Shown in pieces: positions 1-9,595 of a DNA stretch of 64,000 nt; the stretch's first letter is position 1; each line of letters opens with the position of its first letter. Under the pieces are notes generated by a model. The model saw only the letters and a program-made list of their open reading frames with translations, was not told the DNA's origin and ran no database searches. The stretch is from Syntrophomonas sp. (GTDB lineage: Bacteria; Bacillota; Syntrophomonadia; Syntrophomonadales; Syntrophomonadaceae): assembly GCA_016841245.1 (NCBI GenBank), contig JAENZN010000014.1, forward strand, positions 30,846-94,845, given 5' to 3'. Position numbers and translations under genes: made by a program.

Positions 1-926
1 CAGGGGCCAGTGTATATTCAGCATCTACCCTGGCTGCCCATGAATTTCCACAGCTGGATGTGTCGGAAAGGAGTGCGGTTTCTATTGCCCGCAGGCTGCA
101 GGATCCCCTGGCAGAACTGGTGAAGATAGAACCTAGAGCGATTGGGGTAGGTCAGTACCAGCATGATATAAATGATAAAATTTTAGAGGAAAAACTTGCT
201 GCAGTAGTAGAAACAGCAGTAAATTATGTTGGTGTGGACTTGAATACTGCATCTCCATCGCTGTTAAGTTATGTTGCTGGTATCAATATGCCGGTAGCAG
301 AAAACATAGTCAGATTCAGAGAGAGCAATGGGGAATTCAAACAACGCCATGATTTACTGAAGGTTCCCCGCCTGGGACCAAAAACATTTGAACAATGTGC
401 CGGGTTTCTAAGGCTGCCAGGAGGAGAGCACCCTCTTGATGCAACCGCCATACATCCTGAGTCATACCCCCTGACTGAAAAAATGCTGCAAATGCTTGAT
501 GCCCATCTGGAGGATATAGGAAAAAGTGAACTCAAAGAAAAATTAAAACAGCTTGATTTACGAAGTACAGCCGAACATCTTGATACCGGAGTTCCTACCT
601 TAAAAGACATTGTGGATAATCTCAGCAAGCCGGGACGCGATCCCCGGGAAGACCTTCCCACCCCGGTTTTCCGAGAAGATATCTTGAATCTGGATGATTT
701 AAGAGAAGGTATGGAACTGCAGGGGACAGTAATAAATGTAGTTGATTTTGGAGCATTTGTAGATATAGGTCTAAAACAGAGCGGTATGGTACATATATCG
801 CAGCTAGCTGATTACTATGTGAAACACCCCATGGACGTAGTCAATGTAGGTGACCGGGTTAAAGTACGGGTGCTTTCAATAGATAAAGATCGAGGCCGGG
901 TAGCGCTGTCCATGAGGCAGGCTTAG
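1..926 (+). CDS. tex: Tex-like RNA-binding transcriptional accessory protein, 3' part
   Basis: The reading frame is open from base 3, so the gene starts upstream of the window and about 307 C-terminal residues are present. It begins GASVYSAS, as Tex does inside its YqgF-like domain, and continues with the family-typical stretches ARRLQDPLAELVKI and IGVGQYQHD. Next comes a helix-hairpin-helix region (around LNTASPSLLSYVAGI and LLKVPRLGPKTFEQCAGF). The last 75 residues are an S1 RNA-binding domain (GTVINVVDFGAFVDIGL, SGMVHISQLAD, VLSIDKDRGRVALSMRQA). Tex binds RNA and affects transcription; its exact role varies between species. An internal ATG at 60 is not the true start, because homology continues upstream of it. 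Family assignment is very secure. Confidence 0.95.
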   Translation, partial: GASVYSASTLAAHEFPQLDVSERSAVSIARRLQDPLAELVKIEPRAIGVGQYQHDINDKILEEKLAAVVETAVNYVGVDLNTASPSLLSYVAGINMPVAENIVRFRESNGEFKQRHDLLKVPRLGPKTFEQCAGFLRLPGGEHPLDATAIHPESYPLTEKMLQMLDAHLEDIGKSELKEKLKQLDLRSTAEHLDTGVPTLKDIVDNLSKPGRDPREDLPTPVFREDILNLDDLREGMELQGTVINVVDFGAFVDIGLKQSGMVHISQLADYYVKHPMDVVNVGDRVKVRVLSIDKDRGRVALSMRQA

Positions 927-1105
927 CTAATCCGGCAGCTATATTAATTCCTGGGACAGTTCGGAATTTAGTATAGCTATAGTGCTAGGCCGATTATATA
1001 TTATTTACTTACCTAGGTCCTATTAAATAGTGGGCAGGAAATATCGATAATAATATAGAAGCAGTTGTATAAAAAGTGCTTGAATTTTTTACAGGAGTGA
1101 TGGTT

Positions 1106-1570
1106 TTGAAACCCAGACCCAGCAAAAACGATTATTACCTGAATATTGCCATAGATGTAGCCTCTCGAGGCACGTGTTTGAGAAGGAACTACGGGGCAGT
1201 AATTGTAAAGAACGACGCTATAGTTTCCACCGGATATACAGGAGCCCCCCGGGGTCTGCCTAATTGCTGTGATCTGGGCTTTTGTGATCGAGAAGCCAAG
1301 GGTGTACCCAGCGGAGAACGTTATGAACTGTGCCGGAGTGTGCATGCCGAGATGAATGCTATAGTAAATGCTGGCCGGGGCAAAACTCTGGGTGCAATAT
1401 TGTATCTGTCTGGATATGAAGTACAAACTGGTAAATTAATAGATGCCGAGCCATGTTTTTTGTGCAAAAGGATAATACTAAATGCAGGCATCTATAAAGT
1501 GATATGCCGCAACGCTGATGGCAGCTCATGGGGAATAATACCGGAAGGACATCCAACTTATGATACATAA
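1106..1570 (+). CDS. deoxycytidylate (dCMP) deaminase family protein
   Basis: A 154-residue zinc-dependent deaminase of the dCMP deaminase/ComEB group, which converts dCMP to dUMP for dTTP synthesis. The catalytic zinc motifs are HAEMNAI (His plus the proton-shuttling Glu) and EPCFLCKRI (two Cys). An extra Cys/His-containing loop, NCCDLGFCDRE, is typical of this subfamily. The start is a choice: AGGAG at 1093-1097 lies 8 nt before TTG at 1106 but only 2 nt before ATG at 1100, so TTG is preferred. A longer GTG frame from 1076 has no ribosome site. The gene is followed by a hairpin terminator and looks monocistronic. Confidence 0.9.
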   Translation: MKPRPSKNDYYLNIAIDVASRGTCLRRNYGAVIVKNDAIVSTGYTGAPRGLPNCCDLGFCDREAKGVPSGERYELCRSVHAEMNAIVNAGRGKTLGAILYLSGYEVQTGKLIDAEPCFLCKRIILNAGIYKVICRNADGSSWGIIPEGHPTYDT

Positions 1571-1613
1571 TATTTATTCTGTTTCCATGCAAGAATAGTA
1601 CGAAGATGTGTAA

Positions 1614-1640
1614 GCCCGGGGAATGCCGGGCGTTTTATTT
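1614..1640 (+). terminator. intrinsic terminator after the dCMP deaminase gene
   Basis: GCCCGG at 1614-1619 pairs with CCGGGC at 1626-1631 around a short loop. A T-rich tract (GTTTTATTTT) follows. It lies 45 nt after the stop codon. Confidence 0.75.
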
Positions 1641-1728
1641 TAACGACCTTGAATCAGGTTTATTAAACGGAATATTGCATATACTCTAACTGCGATCAAT
1701 GGTTATGGAGATGTTGAGGTGTAAGCGA

Positions 1729-2868
1729 ATGGCTGTAGTAGCCCTGGTAAAATGTGAAAGTTATGATTATTCAGAGGTTAAAGCCGCCGTTGAAAGAGGA
1801 CTGGATCTGATAGGCGGATGCGAGCAGTTTTTAAAAGTAGGAGAAAGACTCCTGCTTAAGCCTAATCTTCTGGCCCCTGCTTCTCCAGAAGAATGTGTTA
1901 CTACTCATCCGGCAGTGTTTAAAGCGGTTGGTGAAGTATTAGCTTCCCGAGGTGCTCAGCTGATCTATGGTGACTCTCCGGCTATGAGCAGCCCCTTCAA
2001 TGCTGCCAGGAAATCTGGGGTTTATCAGGCAGGTCAGGAGTTGGGGCTAGAGATGGCTGATTTTAAGGAAGGGATCAAAATATCTTTTCCCGAAGGGAAG
2101 CAGCACAAAAGCTTTATTTTAGCCCGGGGAGTAGTAGAAAGCGATGGGATCATAAGCATCTCCAAAATGAAGACTCACGGACTTACCCGCCTAACCGGGG
2201 CAGTCAAAAATCAATTTGGATGTATTCCGGGAGTATTAAAAGGGGAGTTTCATGCCAAATTACCTGAATTGGATGACTTTGCAACCATGCTGGTGGATCT
2301 TAACCTTTTGATAAGGCCGCGATTGTATGTAATGGATGGTATTATGGCTATGGAAGGAAATGGTCCTCGAGGAGGCCGGCCCAGAAAAATGAATGTGCTA
2401 TTGTTCTCTGCCGATCCAGTGGCGCTGGATGCTACTGTATGCAGAATGCTAGGTGTAAAGCCCGATGATGTTCCCACTATTAAAATAGGTCAAAAAAATG
2501 GTTTGGGGCAGTATGCAGAAGATTCCTTAAGGTTGGTGGGGGACCCCCTAGACACATTTGTGACCAGTGATTTTGCAATTGCCAGGGGCGGTTTGGTTTC
2601 CAATTTTAAAAGTAAGCGTCTAAGAAATATAATCGTTCCCCGACCAGCTATAATTGATGCCAAATGCATTCAATGCGGTATCTGCGTGAATATGTGTCCG
2701 GTTAGCCCCAAGGCGGTTAAATGGGAAGGGGAAGAAAAAAAGAACACACCGGTATATAATTATGACCGGTGCATAAGATGCTATTGCTGTCAGGAAATGT
2801 GCCCGGAGGGAGCCATAGAAATAGTGACTCCACTTGTAGGCAGGCTCTTTAACCATTTTAAACCATGA
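1729..2868 (+). CDS. DUF362 domain protein with C-terminal 2x[4Fe-4S] ferredoxin domain
   Basis: A 379-residue protein. Residues 1-300 are a DUF362 domain (KPNLLAP, TTHPAVFKAVGEVLASRG, SKMKTHGLTRLTGAVKNQFG, DGIMAMEGNGPRGG). A C-terminal bacterial ferredoxin domain follows, with two complete four-cysteine motifs (CIQCGICVNMCP and CIRCYCCQEMCP), so two [4Fe-4S] clusters are expected. DUF362 proteins are common in anaerobes and their reaction is not settled. The start at 1729 is set by GAGGTG at 1716-1721 with 7-nt spacing; in-frame ATGs at 1699 and 1708 have no good ribosome site. No signal peptide is seen, so it is probably cytosolic. A palindromic repeat follows the stop. Confidence 0.85.
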   Translation: MAVVALVKCESYDYSEVKAAVERGLDLIGGCEQFLKVGERLLLKPNLLAPASPEECVTTHPAVFKAVGEVLASRGAQLIYGDSPAMSSPFNAARKSGVYQAGQELGLEMADFKEGIKISFPEGKQHKSFILARGVVESDGIISISKMKTHGLTRLTGAVKNQFGCIPGVLKGEFHAKLPELDDFATMLVDLNLLIRPRLYVMDGIMAMEGNGPRGGRPRKMNVLLFSADPVALDATVCRMLGVKPDDVPTIKIGQKNGLGQYAEDSLRLVGDPLDTFVTSDFAIARGGLVSNFKSKRLRNIIVPRPAIIDAKCIQCGICVNMCPVSPKAVKWEGEEKKNTPVYNYDRCIRCYCCQEMCPEGAIEIVTPLVGRLFNHFKP

Positions 2869-2880
2869 CAAAGGAGAATC

Positions 2881-2930
2881 GGGGGACAGTCCCTCTGTCT
2901 CCTTAGAGCAAGACAGCAGGGACTGTCCCC
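2881..2930. repeat. palindromic repeat of the GGGGACAGTCCC type
   Basis: GGGGACAGTCCCT at 2882-2894 is exactly complementary to 2918-2930. The stem extends with CTGTCT (2895-2900) against AGACAG (2911-2916), leaving a loop of about 10 nt. It fills the gap between two convergent genes. Related GGGGACGGTTC palindromes occur at 10481, 12417, 36513 and, in partial form, 56401. The sequence style recalls REP-like elements mobilised by Y1 (RAYT) transposases; no such transposase gene is in the window. Confidence 0.75.
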
Positions 2931-3254
2931 TTATTCACTGCAGTTTTGGTATACCGAATTTACTTCTTTAACTGCACTCGCGGTAGAAATAAATGCTGGC
3001 ATATGAATTAGATCAATAGTCAGCAGGTTATTGCTGGTACGCTTTATATTGGCAATAAAATCCAGGTTAGGTTTGTTTAGCTTGTCACTTTCCAACCTTA
3101 TATGCCATCTCCCGATATCCTTATCGGGAACCTGCCAAACGCTAATCGTATAGTTGTTATTTTGGGCAAAATCTCTCACCCTGGAACGCATGGCGGACTT
3201 CATGCAGTTAAACCGCTTTGAAGTTACGTTCTTATAACTTAGACTTCTGCTCAT
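2931..3254 (-). CDS. hypothetical protein, 107 aa
   Basis: I do not recognise this protein. It has a basic N-terminus (SRVRDFAQNN) and mixed polar composition, with no signal peptide, membrane segment or cysteine motif. Its stop codon directly abuts the palindrome at 2881-2930, and it runs convergently to the DUF362 gene. The length and the lack of a competing frame make it a plausible gene, but the ribosome site is weak. It could be a chance frame. Confidence 0.45.
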   Translation of the reverse strand: MSRSLSYKNVTSKRFNCMKSAMRSRVRDFAQNNNYTISVWQVPDKDIGRWHIRLESDKLNKPNLDFIANIKRTSNNLLTIDLIHMPAFISTASAVKEVNSVYQNCSE

Positions 3255-3426
3255 ACCTCAATCCCCCGTGAACACGTTATGATCCATATTATTCATATTG
3301 ATCGGGAAAAGTGCATGAAATTTGCCATTCATGATTTACAGTGCAGATGGAGCGTCTTTTAAATCTGTAAACGCTAATAATGATTTTGCGTCTGCTAAAA
3401 TAAGCCAGGTTGGTGATAAAAAAAGT

Positions 3427-3456
3427 TTGGTATGTTACCGTTATTAGGTGTATAAT
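3427..3456 (+). promoter_or_regulatory. sigma-A type promoter for the GNAT gene
   Basis: TTGGTA (3427-3432) and a perfect TATAAT (3451-3456) are separated by 18 bp. They lie about 34 bp before the ATG of the acetyltransferase, which puts the transcription start close to 3463. Confidence 0.5.
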
Positions 3457-3489
3457 CGTAAGAAAATTTCGTACTGGAGATGGTCGAAT

Positions 3490-4008
3490 ATGCTGGTTAG
3501 GAAGGCGCAAACCGATGATGCAGCGGCTATTGCTAAAGTGAATGTAGACACCTGGAGATCAGCATTCTGCGATATTATTTCTGATGCCTATCTGGAAGCC
3601 CTATCATATACAAATAGGGAAAAGAATTTTCGTGAACTTATTTGCCAATCAGGCGATCTGTCATTTGCTTATGTAGCAGAAGATGAGGCCGGAGCAATTG
3701 TTGGTTTTACCATGGGAGGTAGAGAACGAGAGGGCATTAATAATTATGCAGGAGAAATATATGCCCTTTATGTATCAGAGCCATGGCAGAAGAATGGTGT
3801 CGGTAAAATGCTGGTTAAGGCAGCGACCGGCCAGCTTTTTCAGTCTGGAATCTCCTCTTTGCTGTTGTGGACTCTGGCCCAGGGATCAGCCTGCGGGTTT
3901 TATGAAAAACTGGGCGGCCGGCTCATAATAAATAAACCATTTGCCATAGAAAAAGACGAAATTATGTTTGCGGCTTACGGCTGGGATAATATTGAGGTGC
4001 TCTTGTAA
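3490..4008 (+). CDS. GNAT family N-acetyltransferase
   Basis: A 172-residue single-domain GNAT protein. The N-terminus MLVRKAQTDDAAAIAKV is the usual first strand and helix. The acetyl-CoA pyrophosphate-binding motif A is in the stretch IYALYVSEPWQKNGVGKML (Q-x-x-G-V-G-K), followed by LLLWTLAQG and FYEKLGG, typical of RimI-like members. It should transfer an acetyl group from acetyl-CoA to an amine; the substrate cannot be read from the sequence. ATG at 3490 follows GGAGAT at good spacing and a promoter just upstream. An upstream in-frame start at 3448 overlaps the -10 box and is rejected. Confidence 0.85.
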   Translation: MLVRKAQTDDAAAIAKVNVDTWRSAFCDIISDAYLEALSYTNREKNFRELICQSGDLSFAYVAEDEAGAIVGFTMGGREREGINNYAGEIYALYVSEPWQKNGVGKMLVKAATGQLFQSGISSLLLWTLAQGSACGFYEKLGGRLIINKPFAIEKDEIMFAAYGWDNIEVLL

Positions 4009-4393
4009 AAAGTAATTATAGCTTAATGGGATGCTGTTAATTTGTTAATGGAGGGCTAGCACTGACCATGGTGGTGGAAATCCCCATGCTGTTTAAGAAA
4101 TAAGCGGTATGATTACGGTGTTTAAGGCTTAATGTTTTTCAAGGAATATAGATGCCGATTAGTACTGGTTAACAAAACAAGGATTGATAAGGGGGAGACT
4201 GGAGTCTCACCCTTACAGTTAGATAATTCGAAAGCTGTACTTATTACTGGAAATATTTTTCCATTTTGGATGCAGTATGTAAATTTTAAAAACGCTAAGC
4301 ATATCTCATAAGCTAATCAAGGAGGCAGCAAAGATCGGCCTCTCTGTATTTGCTGGCGGGTTGAAAAAAGCTTACCTTAAAAAATAAATCCTA
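4009..4393. other. intergenic region between convergent genes, no gene seen
   Basis: This 385-bp stretch lies between the GNAT gene and the convergent flavoprotein gene. It contains no convincing frame. A short inverted repeat (GAGACT/AGTCTC flanked by GGG/CCC near 4190-4213) may end transcription but lacks a T-run. Confidence 0.5.
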
Positions 4394-5947
4394 CTAAATT
4401 TTCCTGGAAGGAATAATATCAGCTACATTTTTCCCGGCCGCAATAATTCCAGCTATGCGTCCGAAGGTGATGCAGCGTCCATGACCTATGCCCGGGCATA
4501 TGGTAGGATAATCATTAGCAAAGAAACCACCCGCTGTGGATCCTGCCACATAAAGGTTTTTTATCGGCTCATCATCTTCATCCAGCACTTCGCACTGAAT
4601 GTTAGTACGCAGACCACCTGAAGCAGTCAGGATGGTAGCCAGGAGTTTACCTGCATAAAAGGGGGGGGTTACTACAGGGGTAAGCAGCCCGGGCCTTTTC
4701 CCAAAGTCCTCGTCATCTTTTTGTTCAGCCAGTTCATTATACCGGGCTATCGTGGCCATAAAATTATCCACGGAAACCTTCATTTTTTTTGCTAACTCTT
4801 CCAGGGTGTTAGCGGTTACTACCTTCCCAGTCTTCACATGATCCTGCAGTAAAGCTTGTTCGGCTTCCATATTCCATTCCTGGCCCATCAAGCGCTCCGT
4901 TTGATCCCAGAACAATCCGCCGCCTATATCGCTGACAATGCTCTTTTGAACATCGGACAGACCATTGGCATCGTAGACGGTCCAGGCTATACCGCCGGGT
5001 TCCAGTAGTTTGCCGCAGCTTTTTGATTGGGTATTAACATCTTCATTTTTGAAGCGTTTACCCTTAGCATTAACGTGCAGAAAGAAGTAGCTCATGGCCC
5101 CGGCTTCCAGGTGAATAACTGCCGAATGCGGTTCCGCCTTCTGCATGGCTGCACCCACCCACATGGCTATTTTATGTCCTTCACCTACATTGGTCTCCTG
5201 GGGAAAATAAACCTGGGCATCAGCTTCCAGAGCAAAAGCATTGTATCTCTCCAGCATTTCCATATCCGATGCATAGTCTCCAGTGGTAATTATGATACCC
5301 TTACTGGCATTGTACTGAGTATATTCCCCGGGCTTACCAGCAATAACCCCGGTAACCGGACCATCGTCTTCTCTAATCAATCGTACCGCAGGCATATTGT
5401 ACTGGATATCTATGCCGCTGTTTCTTATGTTTCTTTCCAGGATATTGCTTAAACCGTAATTCCAGGAATTATCTGGGTCACCTGGTGCATAAAACATATG
5501 TGTTACCGGATATTCGGTATAATCAGGCCCTTTGTAATAACCATCCCAGATACCTGCTTTCATTCCACCGGCTTCAGCAATATCTATCAGCCAGTCCATG
5601 CACGCTCCGCTCTTCCTGGCAAACTCCCAGAGCAACACCTCGTCGGCTTTACTCTGAGACCATCTTATCCAATCCCGGATAACCTGCCGGTAATCTACCT
5701 CGATACCCATCTGCTGCTGCACCTTGCTGCCAAAGGCAGCGTTATGATACCCGCGAGCAGAGAAGGTCCAGTTTTTTTCAATAATTATGGGACTGGCCCC
5801 TGCTTCCCGGGCAGACAGGGCAGCCACCATTCCGGCCAGTCCGGCTCCAATCACCACTATGTCGGTATCCAGTGTTTTCTTAATGTCGATAGACGGGATT
5901 GGTATAGGCCGCTTTTCCCAACTCCATTTACAATTTGGAGTGTTCAT
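4394..5947 (-). CDS. leaderless FAD-dependent fumarate reductase-like flavoprotein (cytosolic paralogue)
   Basis: A 517-residue FAD-binding-2 family protein. The dinucleotide-binding motif is near residue 30 (VVIGAGLAGMVAALSAREAG) and the FAD end motif near the C-terminus (NLYVAGSTAGGF and ITFGRIAGIIAA). The His of the HxTMGG motif and the Arg of the NRLGG motif, both used by true fumarate reductases, are not conserved: here the segments read TASGGLRTN and CPGIGHGRC. The acceptor is therefore probably not fumarate. It is closely similar throughout to the protein at 7592-9310 but lacks any signal peptide, starting directly at MNTPNCKWSWE, so it should act in the cytosol. ATG at 5947 follows GGGGGA with 7-8 nt spacing. 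It lies downstream of a PucR-type regulator on the same strand. Confidence 0.88.
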   Translation of the reverse strand: MNTPNCKWSWEKRPIPIPSIDIKKTLDTDIVVIGAGLAGMVAALSAREAGASPIIIEKNWTFSARGYHNAAFGSKVQQQMGIEVDYRQVIRDWIRWSQSKADEVLLWEFARKSGACMDWLIDIAEAGGMKAGIWDGYYKGPDYTEYPVTHMFYAPGDPDNSWNYGLSNILERNIRNSGIDIQYNMPAVRLIREDDGPVTGVIAGKPGEYTQYNASKGIIITTGDYASDMEMLERYNAFALEADAQVYFPQETNVGEGHKIAMWVGAAMQKAEPHSAVIHLEAGAMSYFFLHVNAKGKRFKNEDVNTQSKSCGKLLEPGGIAWTVYDANGLSDVQKSIVSDIGGGLFWDQTERLMGQEWNMEAEQALLQDHVKTGKVVTANTLEELAKKMKVSVDNFMATIARYNELAEQKDDEDFGKRPGLLTPVVTPPFYAGKLLATILTASGGLRTNIQCEVLDEDDEPIKNLYVAGSTAGGFFANDYPTICPGIGHGRCITFGRIAGIIAAGKNVADIIPSRKI

Positions 5948-6128
5948 AAAATCATCCCCCATTGATAAAGCTCTGGTAATAATTTCCCCTATTAATAATA
6001 CTAGAAATAATGACTTTCTTAAAACCCTGATCTACAAAATGTCTTTCTATTTTTAACTGCAACTCTAAGTTAGCTAGTCCGAAAAAAGCTTGAGCTGTGG
6101 AATCTTTGTTTTGTTGTCAGAACATGAT

Positions 6129-7328
6129 CTACTCCAAGAAATGGCATAGGTTAAGAGTATCCCAGGCTCTAATGGCCGTATATAGATGAAGACGGGTTTC
6201 AAACAAAGAAAAATCCACATTGAGAAGTTTTTGCACTTTGAACATCCTGTAATAAACAGTATTAACATGCACATACATCTGGTTAGCAGTTGTTGTCCAA
6301 CTGCACGAATTATCCAGTAAAATTCTAAGAGTGTCCACTAAATCAGTCCCGTATTTTTCATCGTGTTCTATCAACTGACCCAGTACTTGCAGGCAGTAAT
6401 TTTTAACCGTTTCACAATCATGGGAAAATATTATGGAAAATACGCCCAATTGAGAAAAATATTGAATAAACTGCTTCTGACCCGTAAGGCGGGGTAGGGC
6501 TATGGCGATACAAGCTTCCTGATAACTCTTCAGTAAACCCGATGGCTTGCATATTCGTCCTGAGCCCTGAGAATAAGTTAGGCTAAATTTGTTCTCGATA
6601 GCCTGTTTAGTTGCAGTCACCGTTGCCCTGCCCGGCCAGTCAGGATCCATATCCATAGGACCGCCTTTCGGATTCGCCCGTAAAATGTTGACCAGACGGC
6701 CGGGGGCTATAATGGAACTGATATTTTCTGAACCATCTTTGTTCATAGTTGCATTGATATAAGAACGAAGTGTAGCCCAGTCCAGATTGGGAGGACTTTC
6801 TTCGATATCCAAGACCGACACAAAATAATAATTATTAATGTCCATCTTCTGTTCATACATTTTTAGCTTATCCGGAATGCTTACATCGGCCGATAAGAAG
6901 AAGTTATCATAAAGGCTCTGCCCAAAATCTTCCTTATTTTTAATCATCTCATTATACATAAAAAAGTGATATTTTAAAGCCAGATTACTTTCTTTTAGAA
7001 TCGCCAGCACTGAAGCTGTGTTCTCTTGGGATATATTTTCTATTATTACATAACCGCTGCAGGTAGAGTTGTGTAGGATTTGATAATAAAGACCATGATC
7101 ATTTAATAGGGAATTGGCATGGGTAGTAAACTCATCTGGAATATCTAAAAACAAATCGTTGGCTTTATATACCGTATCTGATTTATCTGGGTAGATTATT
7201 CTGCCGGATGCATCAGTTATAGTTACGGCTTTGCCAATTTTTTTCTCCAGGTAGGCACCTACAAAAGGCAGACCAGCATCCAGCATACCTTCCAGTAAAT
7301 AATGAGAGATTTTAAAGTCCATTGACAT
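6129..7328 (-). CDS. PucR/CdaR-family transcriptional regulator
   Basis: A 399-residue regulator. The C-terminus carries the PucR-type helix-turn-helix (DTLRILLDNSCSWTTTANQM, then HVNTVYYRMFKVQKLLN and ETRLHLYTAIRAW). The N-terminal half looks like a ligand-sensing domain (GKAVTITDASGRIIYPDKS), and a GGDEF-like middle region typical of the family is plausible. Start ATG 7328 follows GGTGGT; an upstream TTG at 7343 is in the ribosome site itself. It sits between the two flavoprotein genes, all on the minus strand, which suggests it controls one or both in response to their substrate (inference). Members of this family often activate catabolic genes. Confidence 0.82.
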   Translation of the reverse strand: MSMDFKISHYLLEGMLDAGLPFVGAYLEKKIGKAVTITDASGRIIYPDKSDTVYKANDLFLDIPDEFTTHANSLLNDHGLYYQILHNSTCSGYVIIENISQENTASVLAILKESNLALKYHFFMYNEMIKNKEDFGQSLYDNFFLSADVSIPDKLKMYEQKMDINNYYFVSVLDIEESPPNLDWATLRSYINATMNKDGSENISSIIAPGRLVNILRANPKGGPMDMDPDWPGRATVTATKQAIENKFSLTYSQGSGRICKPSGLLKSYQEACIAIALPRLTGQKQFIQYFSQLGVFSIIFSHDCETVKNYCLQVLGQLIEHDEKYGTDLVDTLRILLDNSCSWTTTANQMYVHVNTVYYRMFKVQKLLNVDFSLFETRLHLYTAIRAWDTLNLCHFLE

Positions 7329-7511
7329 AAAATACACCACCAATATTTTTAAACCAATGATCGATTCAGTGTTTACGGCTTTTCATAGTATGGCTAGTAA
7401 AAGAAGTTGTGATGCTCACGGGTAGGTATTTAATTCTTTATGATAATATTCTAGCTTAAGTTTATTATTGTCTTAAGAAATAATAAACTATCATATTTCC
7501 GGGTATAAGTA

Positions 7512-7544
7512 ATAGGGAGAATCGGATATATCGATGCTCCCTAT
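7512..7544 (-). terminator. hairpin downstream of the Tat flavoprotein gene
   Basis: ATAGGGAG (7512-7519) pairs with CTCCCTAT (7537-7544), with ATCG/CGAT inside the loop, giving a stable stem about 50 nt past the stop. There is no strong T-run, so it may end transcription or protect the 3' end of the RNA. Confidence 0.45.
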
Positions 7545-7591
7545 ATACTTATATTTTGACTCTACACAACTTTGATTTTGACCGGTAAGGA

Positions 7592-9310
7592 TTATACTTC
7601 TATTGATGGAACAATATCAACTGACTTGCCAGCCGCAATAATTCCAGCCAAACGACCGAAAGTAATACAGCGACCATGTCCTATACCAGGGCAAATAGTA
7701 GGATAGTCGTTGGCAAAGAAGTCCCCGGCAGCCGACCCGGCTACATAAAGGCCTTCGATAGGCTGGTCATCTTCATCCAGTACATTCAAGTTAGTATTGG
7801 TACGCAGTCCGCCTACCATGGTCAGTACGGTGCTCAGGAGTTTTCCAGCGTAGAAAGGTGCCTTTACGATTGGAGTCAGCAGCTCAGCCCGTTTACCATA
7901 ATCCACATCATTTTTATCTGCCACTATTTCATTATAACGCTTAACTGTAGCTACAAAGTTATCAACCGGTACTTCCATCTTTTCTGCCAGTTCTTCCAGG
8001 GTATTGGCAGTGACCACTTTGCCGTTGCTCAAATGCAGATCCAACACCTGCTGTTCAGCTGCCAGGTCGAATTTGGTCCCTATACGCTGGAAGGTCTGAC
8101 CATAGAATAATCCGCCGCCGATGCCGGCATCAATCTGCTGTTTAACCTCGGATAAACCATCGGCATCATATACCGTCCAGGCTATACCTTCCGGTTCATA
8201 TTCCTTGGTACAGCTCTTGGACTGGGTGTTCACATCTTCATTTTTGAAGCGATTCCCTAGAGCATTAACATGCAGGAAAGCATAGCTTTGCGCGCCAGAT
8301 TCCAGGTGGATAACTGCTGCATGGGGTTCCACCTTCTGCATGGCTCCGCCAGCCCACATGGCCATTTTATGAGCATCACCGGTATTACATTTGTTGGGGA
8401 AATAAATCTGGGAATCAGCCTGAAGAGCAAAAGGATCGTATCTTTCTACCATCTCTTTGTCAGAGGCATAGTCACCGGTAGCTATTATTACGCCTTTGCT
8501 GGCATTATACTGGGTATAGTTGCCTGCTTCTCCTGCAATTATGCCGGTAACCGGTCCATCTCCATCCCTAACCAGCTGTACAGCCGGAGTTTTATAATGA
8601 ATCTCAATTCCGTTTTCCTTGATGATCTGTTCCAGAATAGGAAGCAGAACTGCGTTGCCAGCCCCTTCAATGTTACCATTCTGGTACATAAAGTCGGTGC
8701 CGTCCTGATAGAAGAAATGAGTAACAGGATATTCGGTATAATCAGGTCCTTTAAAATATCCGTCCCACATGGCAATTTTCAATCCCCGGGGTTCAACCTG
8801 GTCTCTTACCCAGTCGAAACAGGCGCCGCTCTTTTCTGCAAAGAGCCAGAGTAAATCTTCCTTACATCTGCCTTGAGCCCAGTAAATCCAACGCCTTATG
8901 ACCTCGCGGTACTTTACCTCTATGCCCATTTCATGCTGCAGCTTGGTTCCGAAAGCGGTGATATGACCTCCGCGAGCTGCCGTAGTATCATTTTTGTCGA
9001 TAAGAATAGTCTTGGCCCCTGCTTCGTGAGCTGATAAAACTGCAACTGTGCCAGCCAGTCCGGCACCAATTACTAAAACTTCGGTATCAACGGTTTTCTT
9101 GATTTCAGAGGCAGGTATCGGGTCAGGCTTAGTATCCCAACTCCATTTACTGTCAGTTGATGTGCCGGCCTGTCCTTCAGAAGGGGTTTCCTCATTCGGG
9201 CTGCATCCTGCCAGCATGCCTGCTGAAGCTAAGCCCACAGCCCCAATAGCTGTGCCCTGGATGAATTTTCTTCTGGAGATGCCTTTGCTACCATTTTCTT
9301 CTAAACTCAT
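7592..9310 (-). CDS. Tat-exported lipoprotein flavoprotein reductase (fumarate reductase-like)
   Basis: A 572-residue FAD-binding-2 protein with a twin-arginine leader (SRRKFIQGTAIGAVGLA) that ends in a lipobox, LAGC, so it should be folded in the cytosol, exported by Tat and lipid-anchored outside. A Ser/Glu/Thr-rich linker and the FAD domain follow (VLVIGAGLAGTVAVLSAHEAG). As in its paralogue, the fumarate reductase His and Arg motifs are replaced (TMVGGLRTN, PGIGHGRC). No heme motif is present, so electrons must come from another protein. The divergent pentaheme cytochrome at 9774 is the obvious donor. Separately encoded cytochrome/flavoprotein pairs of this kind are known from anaerobic Firmicutes and Actinobacteria that respire enoates and related organics. 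ATG 9310 follows GAGGAG. Confidence 0.9.
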   Translation of the reverse strand: MSLEENGSKGISRRKFIQGTAIGAVGLASAGMLAGCSPNEETPSEGQAGTSTDSKWSWDTKPDPIPASEIKKTVDTEVLVIGAGLAGTVAVLSAHEAGAKTILIDKNDTTAARGGHITAFGTKLQHEMGIEVKYREVIRRWIYWAQGRCKEDLLWLFAEKSGACFDWVRDQVEPRGLKIAMWDGYFKGPDYTEYPVTHFFYQDGTDFMYQNGNIEGAGNAVLLPILEQIIKENGIEIHYKTPAVQLVRDGDGPVTGIIAGEAGNYTQYNASKGVIIATGDYASDKEMVERYDPFALQADSQIYFPNKCNTGDAHKMAMWAGGAMQKVEPHAAVIHLESGAQSYAFLHVNALGNRFKNEDVNTQSKSCTKEYEPEGIAWTVYDADGLSEVKQQIDAGIGGGLFYGQTFQRIGTKFDLAAEQQVLDLHLSNGKVVTANTLEELAEKMEVPVDNFVATVKRYNEIVADKNDVDYGKRAELLTPIVKAPFYAGKLLSTVLTMVGGLRTNTNLNVLDEDDQPIEGLYVAGSAAGDFFANDYPTICPGIGHGRCITFGRLAGIIAAGKSVDIVPSIEV

Positions 9311-9595
9311 AGATCCGTCTCCTCTCTTATTGGTAATTTGTAAAAAAAACGCGAACAATGTAAAAAAAGTATTGAGTTTAGCTTAATGGTACCATGCGGA
9401 ATTAAGATATTCGATTGGGGGGCGATACTAAAATGTGGTCAAAAACTTGGGGTGTGCTCTAAAAGAAATTAGCTGGTGGATAGATTATAATTGAGGTGCA
9501 ACTTATGAGGAACAAAAAGTAGGTTGTTTCTTCCAACATGCTGGGGTTCATTATAAACGGGAATCGTTGTTTTGTATAGTGGGGGAAGTGTAGTT

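Noticed and set aside
1013..1426. 137-residue minus-strand frame opposite the dCMP deaminase
   Set aside because: It is antisense to a well-supported gene and has no ribosome site or family features.
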